NCBI GenBank assembly: GCA_002505455.1
Contig: DAVB01000059.1
Span: 1 to 12,622, forward strand
Direction of reading: 5' to 3'
Origin: Euryarchaeota archaeon UBA52
GTDB lineage: Archaea; Thermoplasmatota; Poseidoniia; Poseidoniales; Thalassarchaeaceae
DNA length: 12,622 nt
This document shows positions 6,601-12,582 of this stretch, in pieces (the first letter of the stretch is position 1; each line of letters starts with the position of its first letter). Position numbers and translations under genes: made by a program. The notes beneath the pieces were generated by a model that made no database searches, was not told the origin of the DNA, and saw nothing but the letters and a program-made list of their open reading frames with translations.

Positions 6601-9555
6601 CTGTGAGCCGTCACTTAGCCCCATTACTTTCCTCGAGGGGATTCCAGCAGTACGTAGCATGAGTGCGAAAGTACTGGAATATTCGTCACATGTTCCGATT
6701 CTTGCGTCGTCCAATATCCATCTCGATATGTCAGTTGGACCGTCTATCTGTGATGAGGCATTCTTGAATCCGGATCCTGAAGAGCTCCAATTGAACTGTA
6801 TTGTTTCGTTCCCATTGATGATGAAGTCGGCTATCGCTTCGATCTTCTCCCATGCCGAGAAAGCGCCTGATGACGAGATGATCTGATTGGTAATCTGAGC
6901 AGTCCTGTTGGTATCGTCATTCACAGGATAGTTGAGTCCGAAGGAGCTTGATGCGAACGCGATGGATTCCTGCTTGTGTATATCCGTGACATTGTAGTCT
7001 GGGCTGCTTATCGAGAGTGTCGTTACAGACGCATCCTCTACTATGATGTCTCGAGTCGTATTGGTGACATTCAAAGTGGCTTCTGGCTCCATTATGGTGC
7101 TGATGGTCTGCACGTTGTATGGCAAGACCAGATGGCCCCCGGGGGCGCCTAATCCCTGAAATTGGTATGCCAAATCCCATGACGGGGACGTACCGCCCGA
7201 TAGAGAGACATCAGCCAGGCCTTGGGATATTTCTTGTTCTAACGAGATTTGCGTAAGGCCGTAGAGCGTCTGGTTTAGGCCCCACGAGCCATTCAGATAC
7301 TCGTCGAAAGTATACCACCGATAGAACGGCGTGATTGACATGTTAGCTGAAGCATCGGTGTTTGTGGCTACGAGCAACAGTGTATCAGGGGATATAGAGG
7401 AAGACGCGTTAAGAGGGTCCAAGCCAAGGGCGACCTCCTCTCCATCTGGTATCCCGTCGCCGTCAGTATCGGGGTCTAAAGGATCAGTGCCATCCTGCTC
7501 TTCGTTGAGGTCGGGGATGCCATCTCCATCGGTATCTAGGGGATTCATATCGTCGGAAGGATTGTTTTGGGGATTCGTGCCGTCGAAATATTCCTGTAAA
7601 TCGCTGACGCCTCCTTCATCGGTATCAGAGGCATTCCAAAGCGTGACCCAACCATCGGTTGATCCGTTAGTCAAATCTACACTTGCGTATGTCAGATCGC
7701 ATCCGGTTGTGTTCTCGAAGTAATCATTGAGACCATCCGAGTCGGAGTCAAGTCTGTTTGAGCATGGTTCTCCGGGGATTGTAGCATCTATCCAGACTTC
7801 CGTCCAGTCGTCTACCCCATCGCCGTCAGTGTCAATCAGATTCGGGTCTGAAATGTGGCCGTAAGTAGAGAGTAGTTCTTCCCAATCTGCAAGCCCATCG
7901 CCATCTGTATCTGCATAGTCATCGTCGCACCAAGGGTCATTAACTGCTCCCGCGGTATTATTCCAGCACCAAGACCCGTTATGGACATTAATCCAAACAG
8001 TATTTTCCGGCGGCATCGGATCAACTTGATCTAAATCATTGCCGATACTTCTCCCCCATGCGAATGGGACTCGTGTTCCATCATCGAGGATGTAGTCGGC
8101 TAGCATGCCATTCGGACTCCTCCAATTGGGCCCATCAGGAACGCCTTCGGTCGAATTCAGCGATATCTGAGCGGCCACAGGATCCCAACTTATGACTGTT
8201 CGATTGACCACTGTGGTGCTCATGCATGGATTCGTGCCATGCATTTCTCCTTCGATGCCGTCATCGACACCTCCAAAATCAGTATCTGCCAAATCCCACT
8301 GAGTACACGTGATATTCTCCATATAGTTTGGAATACCATCTTCGTCCTCATCCCCATCATCCTCAATCCTTGTAGGGTCAGTCTCACCCGGATCCACATC
8401 CCCATCGAAATTCAAATCTTCGAAGCCGTCATCAAATGGATCGCCGTCCGTATTGTTGTTGCGTGGGTCTGAGCCCAATGGGGGGTCCCCATAACTTCCA
8501 TTCACCTCAATACCGTCCAATATGCCGTCACCATCCGTGTCCACGGCAGTCGGATCGGTAAGCAGAGTCAGTGCCTCCCTGGAATCGTTTAGACCATCGC
8601 CATCAGTATCATTGGAAAAGGGGTCTGTGAATGTTATCGAGTCAACCTCAGCTGTAAGGAACTCGCAGCCACCCGGCCCCAACATCAGCACGGGATCGCA
8701 TGGACTCTCAGTCTGAGTGCCATTGGCCGGGCCGGGCCGGAAATACTGAGTCGGGGGGAAAGTGGAGCCGTTTCGAGTGGTCCACCCCGGGTTGACATAT
8801 TCCCACAAATTAAGCAGCCCATCATCATCAGGATCGCCATAAGCGCCATCATCCCCAGTTCCATCGGTCGGATCAAGGCCAAATGCTATCTCCCAGCCAT
8901 CATCCATTCCGTCGCCATCGGTATCCCAGCCATCGACATCCTCGTCCACAAGCCCGTCTCCATCGTCATCATTTGTTGCGCAGTCAGCATCGCCGTCAAA
9001 ATCTGGGTCTGCTGAATCGACTAATCCGTCATGGTCATCGTCGAAGCCATTTGTGCAAAGATTGCCTGCGGGATCTTCATCATAACCGTCGGTCCCGTTT
9101 CCTTGGATGATTTGCATTGCTGATTCTTCATCCCAGTCGCTGACGGGAACAGTACCGTTCCACCAAACGCCATTATCCAGAACCGCAGGGGTAGATACAT
9201 CATCCCAGCCAGGGGGTATGGACCACAGATACTCATTGAGATTGGAGAGTAAGTCTCCGTCCGGATCGCCTGTTGAGCCATTCAGGTCGTTCGGGGACAA
9301 GGGGTCTAACCCGTATTTCCACTCCCACCCGTCAGGAAGGCCGTCATCATCGCTGTCCCAATCCTGGGGAAGAGTGTTGATGTAGAATTCAAGGCCATAT
9401 GGAAGGCCATCGCCATCAGCATCAAGCGAGGCTGCGGCCCTCATGGATCCGATGTGAATCATGGACACCATAGACGTAAGCATCAAAGCGACAATTACGA
9501 TGGCTGAACGCCGCTCTCCGCCCCTATGGAGTGCATGCATGTCAACAAGGCCCAT
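613..9555 (-). CDS. Giant cell-surface protein: TSP3-like Ca2+ loops, transglutaminase-like domain, Ig-like repeats, TM helix, DUF4129-like tail
   Basis: This is one uninterrupted frame of 2980 residues. Residues 11-42 form a signal peptide (arginines, then AIVIVALMLTSMVSM, then an AAAS cleavage-like site). Residues 45-716 hold about 20 Asp-rich calcium loops, broken by a different segment at about 450-545. Residues 885-1030 form a transglutaminase-like domain ending in a Pro run; 1031-1634 are beta-rich; 1635-2830 are about eleven Ig-like units. Residues 2834-2852 are a single hydrophobic helix followed by RRRR, so the tail is inside and the rest outside. Residues 2884-2965 match DUF4129. 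I count roughly 75 N-x-S/T sequons, consistent with heavy N-glycosylation. Thirteen cysteines are seen: ten in the calcium-loop region, two in the transglutaminase-like domain, one in the tail, and none in the Ig rod. Start choice is uncertain: ATG 9555 or the in-frame ATG at 9540, neither with a clear Shine-Dalgarno site. It begins 41 bases after the 957-residue gene, so the two are probably co-transcribed. Role in adhesion, scaffolding or sensing is inference. Confidence 0.96.
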   Translation of the reverse strand: MGLVDMHALHRGGERRSAIVIVALMLTSMVSMIHIGSMRAAASLDADGDGLPYGLEFYINTLPQDWDSDDDGLPDGWEWKYGLDPLSPNDLNGSTGDPDGDLLSNLNEYLWSIPPGWDDVSTPAVLDNGVWWNGTVPVSDWDEESAMQIIQGNGTDGYDEDPAGNLCTNGFDDDHDGLVDSADPDFDGDADCATNDDDGDGLVDEDVDGWDTDGDGMDDGWEIAFGLDPTDGTGDDGAYGDPDDDGLLNLWEYVNPGWTTRNGSTFPPTQYFRPGPANGTQTESPCDPVLMLGPGGCEFLTAEVDSITFTDPFSNDTDGDGLNDSREALTLLTDPTAVDTDGDGILDGIEVNGSYGDPPLGSDPRNNNTDGDPFDDGFEDLNFDGDVDPGETDPTRIEDDGDEDEDGIPNYMENITCTQWDLADTDFGGVDDGIEGEMHGTNPCMSTTVVNRTVISWDPVAAQISLNSTEGVPDGPNWRSPNGMLADYILDDGTRVPFAWGRSIGNDLDQVDPMPPENTVWINVHNGSWCWNNTAGAVNDPWCDDDYADTDGDGLADWEELLSTYGHISDPNLIDTDGDGVDDWTEVWIDATIPGEPCSNRLDSDSDGLNDYFENTTGCDLTYASVDLTNGSTDGWVTLWNASDTDEGGVSDLQEYFDGTNPQNNPSDDMNPLDTDGDGIPDLNEEQDGTDPLDPDTDGDGIPDGEEVALGLDPLNASSSISPDTLLLVATNTDASANMSITPFYRWYTFDEYLNGSWGLNQTLYGLTQISLEQEISQGLADVSLSGGTSPSWDLAYQFQGLGAPGGHLVLPYNVQTISTIMEPEATLNVTNTTRDIIVEDASVTTLSISSPDYNVTDIHKQESIAFASSSFGLNYPVNDDTNRTAQITNQIISSSGAFSAWEKIEAIADFIINGNETIQFNWSSSGSGFKNASSQIDGPTDISRWILDDARIGTCDEYSSTFALMLRTAGIPSRKVMGLSDGSQDADNTSFSFYGRHLTSWVEAHLQTNENLGGIDLGWQPFKACPPPPPISIVDVSRTVGNHDRNGQQELFFEGRIIFTENGSSASNVPVRAHIIPQSIILEPPLDSALNAFSFTTTNETGWFRLNSTSSMIDYPRPGLTSFAIEVLGAGSVPYLIMTTSDGLAGDASSTWEFNLTDDPTMQISSPEPAELPPVGAGVTTDLDGIFAWENQVLTDPSEFDDQMSGSSAFIVFLEYTTSINGVVNISTNVSSRGFFQFPVTVDENEPLGPIDARLWFAGWREDGLDLSSSVPHVRPLGIDFQMNVTLAPDLLISLEGQGSNSSLLGINEDVSINGTALSRGSTPEPMNGTLFMDIRSASSSGDFTPITTWYLNNSSWSGQAGSFQITWNFSENEIPIPSGLIDVRFRYQADGLFASDFEIFEDEFGILGYLKLEYTLEPSLRGIEATVSVQLTDHTNTPLQEYPGNFTMDYDGANEWSQEGAIESQIQVVWTPGDNVNVSAGDYSWQLNYTGSQYLKPLVELNYHRLQAEVQATWALDRDWYHRNTGGWVNGSLSDSLLATPVLGNNTSISFDISVPLEDTLPDGSDTTWSLLSKGWIDPLSGNFSVPFSTPVNLPSSVYEVQIEFLFAQGPEDKGPYYVLSFDGSLFGSMGIETEYVVSASPEQVEVIAGTTFEVTATVSDVADSSLLSDVNVTLWLDLGGANETLLITQATSSDGSVLLNSTMPSNIPPGMMNLTFIVDDDLSDPIELQGATRRTGNQTTTEAVVIVASGIVIDSAPPSVVAGQSFSISGRVIDAVDDNRSVSGPMALQVWFLNDDSETLVPSILTSANGSFTIIVPTDPQSDGIESGNKTIAVSVINGSTPFYLTSTGTDDILVVGVTEFTQIQPGIATIVDRGSTIFFSAMLVEESNDDLPIEEADVVARFHHTWMNSQSTLANGSVNFEFTVPADHPLGLVEIEFLFNGTTTLLATSASTFKVTVRSDTQLIVDPISSNPTAGGSFEITGSLLSGNGSTITDRSGNLLSFSLNFQLDGSDDGFTLNSFAVDSNGSWTVRMALDADIPRGTHLVEATYLPAVSYFTESSGSATFDSRGFTATSIIVPSDLDPGERTIRGDDITVNVSLIDNTGTPVPQSTISFFVDGVFNGTSSTNENGIASYSFTVDESRVVGFMDISASFGGLAGTTGLASSADATRVVILAPTVLAITSVSGTGIAGETITLEGTLLDEHGMPLMESAVPSSGLVRLSIDGIDMGPEFTVLTNATTGAWSITVPMPLDVDFGSHNATVNFLGGFTWVDPMGQGDSLNPEFYLPSTDTSEYNATQTSQVIIVTPPSSVDRNDLLLIEGRITDGIGRVLPGRAVSISIEGNFVTDAVADQEGNFSVYLPIPPDMPLGPRVVRAAFLGEVFVLPSDGSTVFTVYAPTIISMETLPAAAVGDQVSIRGTVKDNLPGGFLENHTIEIMVDDVFIGVTLSNENGSWEILWIVPETLTVGNHSVVALAPQQGYYRASNAEQTLSIAYHTAISLQIEQPSVTRGGTWELVGRLYDDDTLGAPGLEGRMVHVSLDGEQIMSTTVGISGMFSFAIPVESSLSRGEHDLSVSFEGEELYLPTTSNTTVLARADVDVQIIWSDASVIRSDPNNPIKIEGRVLEVGGSSEIVSNVDVTLGWEGQPQPSTISWDESTGHFVIEAPALDYYRAGYLEMTIEVTPPVSSYLNEGSSNHTILMRVQVSFQFDPSSFVIIDGNRLIEGRTIVRAQDTGAPVEGVAITAMLANSNNTLFSVTKSTDIDGVADYSFTTEDPVPAFSEEDIWGDLSIEFSTDSEIIDPQDRIWLTIAHGGLNVTYFVEDTPLFTEQTMVIAAASALLLLVGMVLVRRRRSQRLKEFSNIFGYAAELLAAGDEIREAIFNCYQSLVSVLQKRGFLRRDFETVREFEAAVRRALPIREEALVSLDRVFEEARYSSHELGDSERSRAKAALADVLRAIDELRDIPGRSEEIIEEEV
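661..906 (-). other. DUF4129-like cytoplasmic domain at the C-terminus of the giant protein
   Basis: Residues about 2884-2965, inside the cell after the membrane helix at 2834-2852. The segment reads as helices with IFNCYQSLVSVLQKRGFLRR, then FETVREFEAAVRRAL, then LDRVFEEARYSSHEL and a final helix to about ADVLRAIDEL. This matches the DUF4129 pattern: a Tyr in the first helix (Tyr2888), a 'G-hxR-x-x-x-T-x-x-E-F/Y' turn (Thr2907, Glu2910) and a closing 'F-E-x-A-R-Y' motif (Arg2937-Tyr2938). DUF4129 is known as the C-terminal part of many membrane transglutaminase (TgpA-like) proteins, so its presence supports the transglutaminase-like call upstream. Its biochemical function is unknown. Confidence 0.8.
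1066..4653 (-). repeat. Array of about eleven Ig-like beta-sandwich units in the giant protein
   Basis: Residues about 1635-2830. Units of roughly 90-130 residues recur with a common plan: a Thr or hydrophobic opening strand, P-x-x-x-x-x-G/D, a GxxxD segment (such as EGTLLDEHG, EGRITDGIG, RGTVKDNLP, VGRLYDDDT), a strand with V-x-x-S/F-x-D/E-G (LSIDGID, ISIEGNF, VSLDGEQ), an NGS-W/F turn (ENGSWEI, SNGSWTV, QEGNFSV), then I-P-x-G-x-H/x-x-V and a closing strand before the next unit. This is the pattern of bacterial/archaeal Ig-like (Big/invasin-type) domains used as spacers. The units are divergent at sequence level, so the array is old and not a recent duplication. No cysteine occurs in it, and many turns are N-glycosylation sequons. 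Confidence 0.82.
6466..6903 (-). other. Transglutaminase-like domain with apparently degenerate catalytic triad
   Basis: Residues 885-1030. The helical lead-in (AWEKIEAIADFIINGNETIQF) is followed by RIGTCDEYSSTFALMLRTAGIP, a clear match to the nucleophile motif of the transglutaminase/protease core fold (G-x-C-x-E-Y/F-A...LLRaaGIPaR), with Cys956 at the active-site position. The usual second motif is H-x-W-x-E; here the aligned stretch is T-S-W-V-E, so the canonical His position is Thr1000, with His998 two residues earlier and His1006 after it. The third motif, usually G-W-x-x-x-D-x-T-P, is GWQPFKACP, with Lys1024 where Asp is expected and Cys1026 close by. The domain ends in five consecutive prolines, a probable stiff linker. 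The fold assignment is confident; catalytic competence is doubtful from sequence alone. Confidence 0.85.
7408..9423 (-). repeat. Thrombospondin type 3-like Ca2+-binding repeat region in the giant protein
   Basis: This encodes residues 45-716. About 20 loops of the form D-x-D-x-D-G-x-x-D are visible, including DADGDG, WDSDDDG, WDTDGDG, VDTDGDG, LDSDSDG and a final pair DTDGDGIPD. Several units carry a following W/E-E-x-x-x-G-x-D/N-P segment (such as GWEWKYGLDP and GWEIAFGLDP), typical of bacterial and archaeal TSP3-like stalks. Family knowledge says such loops bind Ca2+ and stiffen when loaded. Two units are variants with DTDFGG and DTDEGG in place of DTDGDG. At DNA level the plus strand shows recurring gccatc/gtcatc/ggtatc words, which are simply the complements of Asp-Gly-Asp codons. 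The array is split by an unrelated segment at 7921-8208. Confidence 0.9.
7921..8208 (-). other. Non-repeat insert splitting the Ca2+-loop array of the giant protein
   Basis: Residues about 450-545 do not follow the Asp-rich loop pattern on either side. The segment runs from NRTVISWDP through DDGTRVPFAWGRS and MPPENTVWINVHNGSW to a tryptophan-flanked cysteine pair, C530 (in SWCWNN) and C543 (in PWCDDD), then returns to canonical DTDGDG loops. It is rich in Trp and beta-type residues and has sequons at NRT, NST, NGS and NNT. It probably forms a small beta domain or a disulfide-closed loop. I do not recognise a family. Confidence 0.6.
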
Positions 9556-9596
9556 TCAGCAGGCACTTAAGAGGAATGGAGCATCGTTCGGACCGG

Positions 9597-12470
9597 TCAT
9601 ACTAATTCGATGTCATCGTCGAACGCGTCTTCATCAGGAATTTCGATGGTTGGCGTCGATTCTACCTCGACCGATGGTTCTGCCTGCATCTCGTTTGATA
9701 ATGCGTCGAGGAGCGCCATTTGGGCAGCGACTCTTTGCCGGCTGAGGCGGGATTGGAATCCTGCGAACACAAGTAGAACGGCGACACCAAGTACTATCCA
9801 TGTAGAGCCACGTGGATGTGTTATTTCATTCACCAGCAAGTCGATGATTGATGAGATATCAACCACCATCGTGAGGGAGAGTTCCGCGGTGAACTCCTCG
9901 GGCCATGCCTGATCAGTGGCAAAGGGGCTAGCTTTGACTACGACGGGGACTCTGTCGCCATTATTGGCATCGGAGGGTGCCGATACGCGGATTCTGAATG
10001 TTACTTCTTCGAAAGGTCCAATCTCCACTAGAGGGGACCCGGAGGGGCCTTCTACGTCCACTGACCAACCCTGCTCGTCGACTTCCGCGGAAAGAAGTAC
10101 TGTCTGCGGGCTGTTTCCTTTGTTCTTCACCTTAATCTGATAGGCATACTCGTCACCAGGGGATAGTCCTCGATTCGAGGTGACTTGAACCAACTCGAGG
10201 AGGGGGTCGTCGGCCTTGACATTGAGTGTAATGGCTAGATCGAAATACCTGGCCTCCTCATCATCTGTGGAAACGTCCTCTTTGACACGGAGGTATATTG
10301 TGTGGTTTCCCTCGATGACCTGGGATGTCATCTCTATCGTCATGTAGAGTTCCACAAAATCGCCCGGGCCCAAGGTAACTTTGGGAGCATTCGCCCCGGC
10401 TGAATCGATTATATTGTACGACCATATGCCGTATGCTTGATTCCGATCGGTGTTCTCAGATAGGGATGCAGGGTTAATGATCAGCCAAGAGCTTGCAACT
10501 CCCGAGTTGTCTGATAGGCTGTTGGTTATACGCACCCTCATTGAAGTCGAAGTACAATCATCGGTTTCTATGAATCCAAGAGGGACTCCGTCACAGTCTT
10601 GGGAGATTTCTGCCCTTATGCCGAATGTACGCTGTATAGTGAATTCGACGATTGTTTTGAGGGAGCTGTTATTCATACTTGCAACTTCTAATCGTATTGT
10701 GCCTGTATCAGGGTCCGAGCGATCGCCAGATGGTTTGATTGCCAACCTGAAGGTTTGTGTGTTGTGCCTGTCCAATGCATCCGTATGGAATGTCCCGTCA
10801 TCGTCATCCTCGAGAATCCTCTGGCCAGTGTCATTGTCATAGACTTGGATAATTGCCTTTGATCTCTCTAGTACGTCAATTCTGAAGGAGTCAGAAGTGA
10901 ATCCTGTGTTGAAGACTTCCATCATAAATGGATTGAATTCGCCGTCTTCGACATACCTTGGTATTGTAGAGTCGATCTGTGATATCGACGAGTTGGCAAT
11001 CAATGTCTCCATTTCCTCGTCCCAGACAGAAACCACGGGTGGCTGGTAAACCTGCAATTTCTCAATGTCTAGTTCCAAAGTATCCGAGACGCTTTCAAAA
11101 ATACCGCCGACCTCTGCTTCCCCGATTGCCCTAATCCTGATTTCAGAAGGGGCGTCACTGAGATCTAACGGAGCAGTTATCGTCATGATGGGGCTGAGAA
11201 TTGTCCCGCCAGAGTTCATACTGTATCCCCCTGGGCTATCAAATTCGACCAGCCAGTCGGAACCTAAAGTTGTGAGCAATTGTAGATCTACATTCATCGA
11301 GAGTGTGGCATCGCCCCTGTGGATGAGTTGCAATGGAACTGGCGTTATAGCGCCAGGTGCTATGTATTCCACGGATCGTTCATCTGAATGCTTCAGAGAA
11401 ACGCCGAATTCATGCATAGACAGTGTATCATGAGTTATCACAAAAACATTTGACTGCACGTCTGTGACTCTCAATTCGGCTTCATAATCCCCGGATTCGA
11501 GTCCGCTTTGATAGGTCCATTTGTGTCTACCAAAGAGCCCTTCAGTGGTCCATTCGATTTTCTGCGAGACTGGTTCCAGATCTTTCTGGAGGATGATTTC
11601 ATTGGTTTCGGCGTATCTTAGTCTGAGTTCTACGGACTCTATGTCTTTACGTCCAAAAGCACTTTTCACATCGAAGGAGAATTGCATCTCCCTGTCGTCA
11701 ATTATGTCATTCGGGTACCAGTCGGTTACTGACCCGTCAATGAACTCGTCGCCGGGACGCTGGACGTAGAATACTGTGTCTGAAACAGCGTTTGTTGATA
11801 TGTCGAGGAGGGATGATCGACTATCGCCGCTTATCTGGTTGAACGCGACCTTTGCCTCACAGTCATCGAAGAAGCCGTCTCCGCACCCACTCATCTCTGC
11901 CCTGATACGGAGTATCAATTCGCCAGATTCGGGGGCCGTGAAGGAATCGCTCCCCCCATTTAGGAATATATCCACTGCTTCGTGATCGAAATCACACTGT
12001 GTGCCGAAACCTCCTGAACAGGCTTCATTCTCAATCTCTCCACTTGCCACTGTGCTCCCGCTGGAAATGATCGAGAAGGTCCATGTGGCGACTGAATTCT
12101 GTGGGCCCTCTGCTTTCAGAAATACATTGAGTTGCACATAATACTGGCTACCTCCGTCGCTACTCTGACGCTTACTCCCGACAACATGCAGGGGCTGGAG
12201 CAAGTCATTAGTGGAGAATTCCACATTCGTGTCAAGTGCTGAAGCCTCTAGTTGGCCTCCGGATGTGGGAAGTACAGTTGACAAATTATTCCCTTGGGCC
12301 AAATACAGGGAGTAGGTCTCAACCTGATTTGAGGAGGGGGAATCCATTCGAGGATCATTGGCCTCATCGAGAGATATGATAGGTGCGGCCCCAAGTTGAA
12401 GAAGCAGCACGACCACTATGGTTAGAGTTGGCGTCTTACTCCATCCGTGGTCTTTCAATCTGCTTAGCAT
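9597..12470 (-). CDS. Membrane-anchored cell-surface protein with CARDB/NEW3-like beta-sandwich domains, 957 residues
   Basis: I recognise the type but not a named family. Residues 1-33 are a signal peptide (K/R-containing start, core TLTIVVVLLLQLGAA). Residues about 45-340 are beta-rich and contain two tight cysteine pairs (C151/C159, C196/C204). From about 350 onward, units of 110-130 residues show the NEW3/CARDB pattern of a 'N-x-G' turn followed by strands, for example EVFNTGFTSDSFRIDV near 521 and IKVKNKGNSPQTVLLS near 785. The last unit, about 754-870, is the clearest and includes EQGWSVDV (Trp802) and FEEVTFRIRV. A third cysteine pair (C626/C639) lies between. Residues 890-905 are a single membrane helix, followed by SRLSRQR and an acidic cytoplasmic tail of about 50 residues ending DDDIELV. 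The first gene of the pair, it has a promoter-like element 27 bases upstream of ATG 12470. Known roles of such domains are carbohydrate binding, protein contact or spacing; the role here is open. Confidence 0.93.
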   Translation of the reverse strand: MLSRLKDHGWSKTPTLTIVVVLLLQLGAAPIISLDEANDPRMDSPSSNQVETYSLYLAQGNNLSTVLPTSGGQLEASALDTNVEFSTNDLLQPLHVVGSKRQSSDGGSQYYVQLNVFLKAEGPQNSVATWTFSIISSGSTVASGEIENEACSGGFGTQCDFDHEAVDIFLNGGSDSFTAPESGELILRIRAEMSGCGDGFFDDCEAKVAFNQISGDSRSSLLDISTNAVSDTVFYVQRPGDEFIDGSVTDWYPNDIIDDREMQFSFDVKSAFGRKDIESVELRLRYAETNEIILQKDLEPVSQKIEWTTEGLFGRHKWTYQSGLESGDYEAELRVTDVQSNVFVITHDTLSMHEFGVSLKHSDERSVEYIAPGAITPVPLQLIHRGDATLSMNVDLQLLTTLGSDWLVEFDSPGGYSMNSGGTILSPIMTITAPLDLSDAPSEIRIRAIGEAEVGGIFESVSDTLELDIEKLQVYQPPVVSVWDEEMETLIANSSISQIDSTIPRYVEDGEFNPFMMEVFNTGFTSDSFRIDVLERSKAIIQVYDNDTGQRILEDDDDGTFHTDALDRHNTQTFRLAIKPSGDRSDPDTGTIRLEVASMNNSSLKTIVEFTIQRTFGIRAEISQDCDGVPLGFIETDDCTSTSMRVRITNSLSDNSGVASSWLIINPASLSENTDRNQAYGIWSYNIIDSAGANAPKVTLGPGDFVELYMTIEMTSQVIEGNHTIYLRVKEDVSTDDEEARYFDLAITLNVKADDPLLELVQVTSNRGLSPGDEYAYQIKVKNKGNSPQTVLLSAEVDEQGWSVDVEGPSGSPLVEIGPFEEVTFRIRVSAPSDANNGDRVPVVVKASPFATDQAWPEEFTAELSLTMVVDISSIIDLLVNEITHPRGSTWIVLGVAVLLVFAGFQSRLSRQRVAAQMALLDALSNEMQAEPSVEVESTPTIEIPDEDAFDDDIELV

Positions 12471-12493
12471 GTGGTATGCTCTCTAGTCACCGG

Positions 12494-12501
12494 TTAAAGT
12501 A
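12494..12501 (-). promoter_or_regulatory. Candidate archaeal TATA box for the surface-protein gene pair
   Basis: On the minus strand this reads TACTTTAA, preceded by purine-rich GAGAA, which could serve as the TFB recognition element. Its centre is about 27 bases upstream of ATG 12470. In archaea the TATA box sits about 26-28 bases before the transcription start, so transcription would begin at or next to the start codon, giving a leaderless mRNA. This agrees with the lack of a Shine-Dalgarno sequence before the ATG. No comparable element stands out before the giant gene, consistent with a shared transcript. The divergent tRNA gene must have its own promoter in the rest of the 112-base region (12471-12582); I see only a weak A/T stretch near 12552-12558 there. 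Confidence 0.45.
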
Positions 12502-12582
12502 TTCTCACGGTCCGTACAAGTACTGCGCGTGTTCTGAGCCCCCGCGGGTTGATTCAAGTCTGTGACTCGCGTCGGTAGGCAC

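Noticed and set aside
8717..8746. GC-rich run of ggcc/gggcc units that could suggest a hairpin or terminator
   Set aside because: It lies inside the giant gene, encodes an ordinary Arg-Pro-Gly-Pro-Ala stretch, and has no T tract.
7408..9423. Recurring gccatc/gtcatc/ggtatc words, looking at first like a satellite or CRISPR-like array
   Set aside because: Spacing is irregular and the words are the complements of Asp-Gly-Asp codons of calcium loops; there are no constant repeats with unique spacers.
9529..9545. Palindromic gcatgcatg at the start of the giant gene as an operator site
   Set aside because: It falls in the first codons (the alternative start Met6 and His7-Ala8) and short ATGCAT palindromes are common; there is no second copy or other sign of a binding site.
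613..9555. Possibility that the giant frame is two or more genes or carries a frameshift
   Set aside because: The frame is open without a break, has one signal peptide at its start and one membrane helix near its end, and the domain patterns run through in the same frame.
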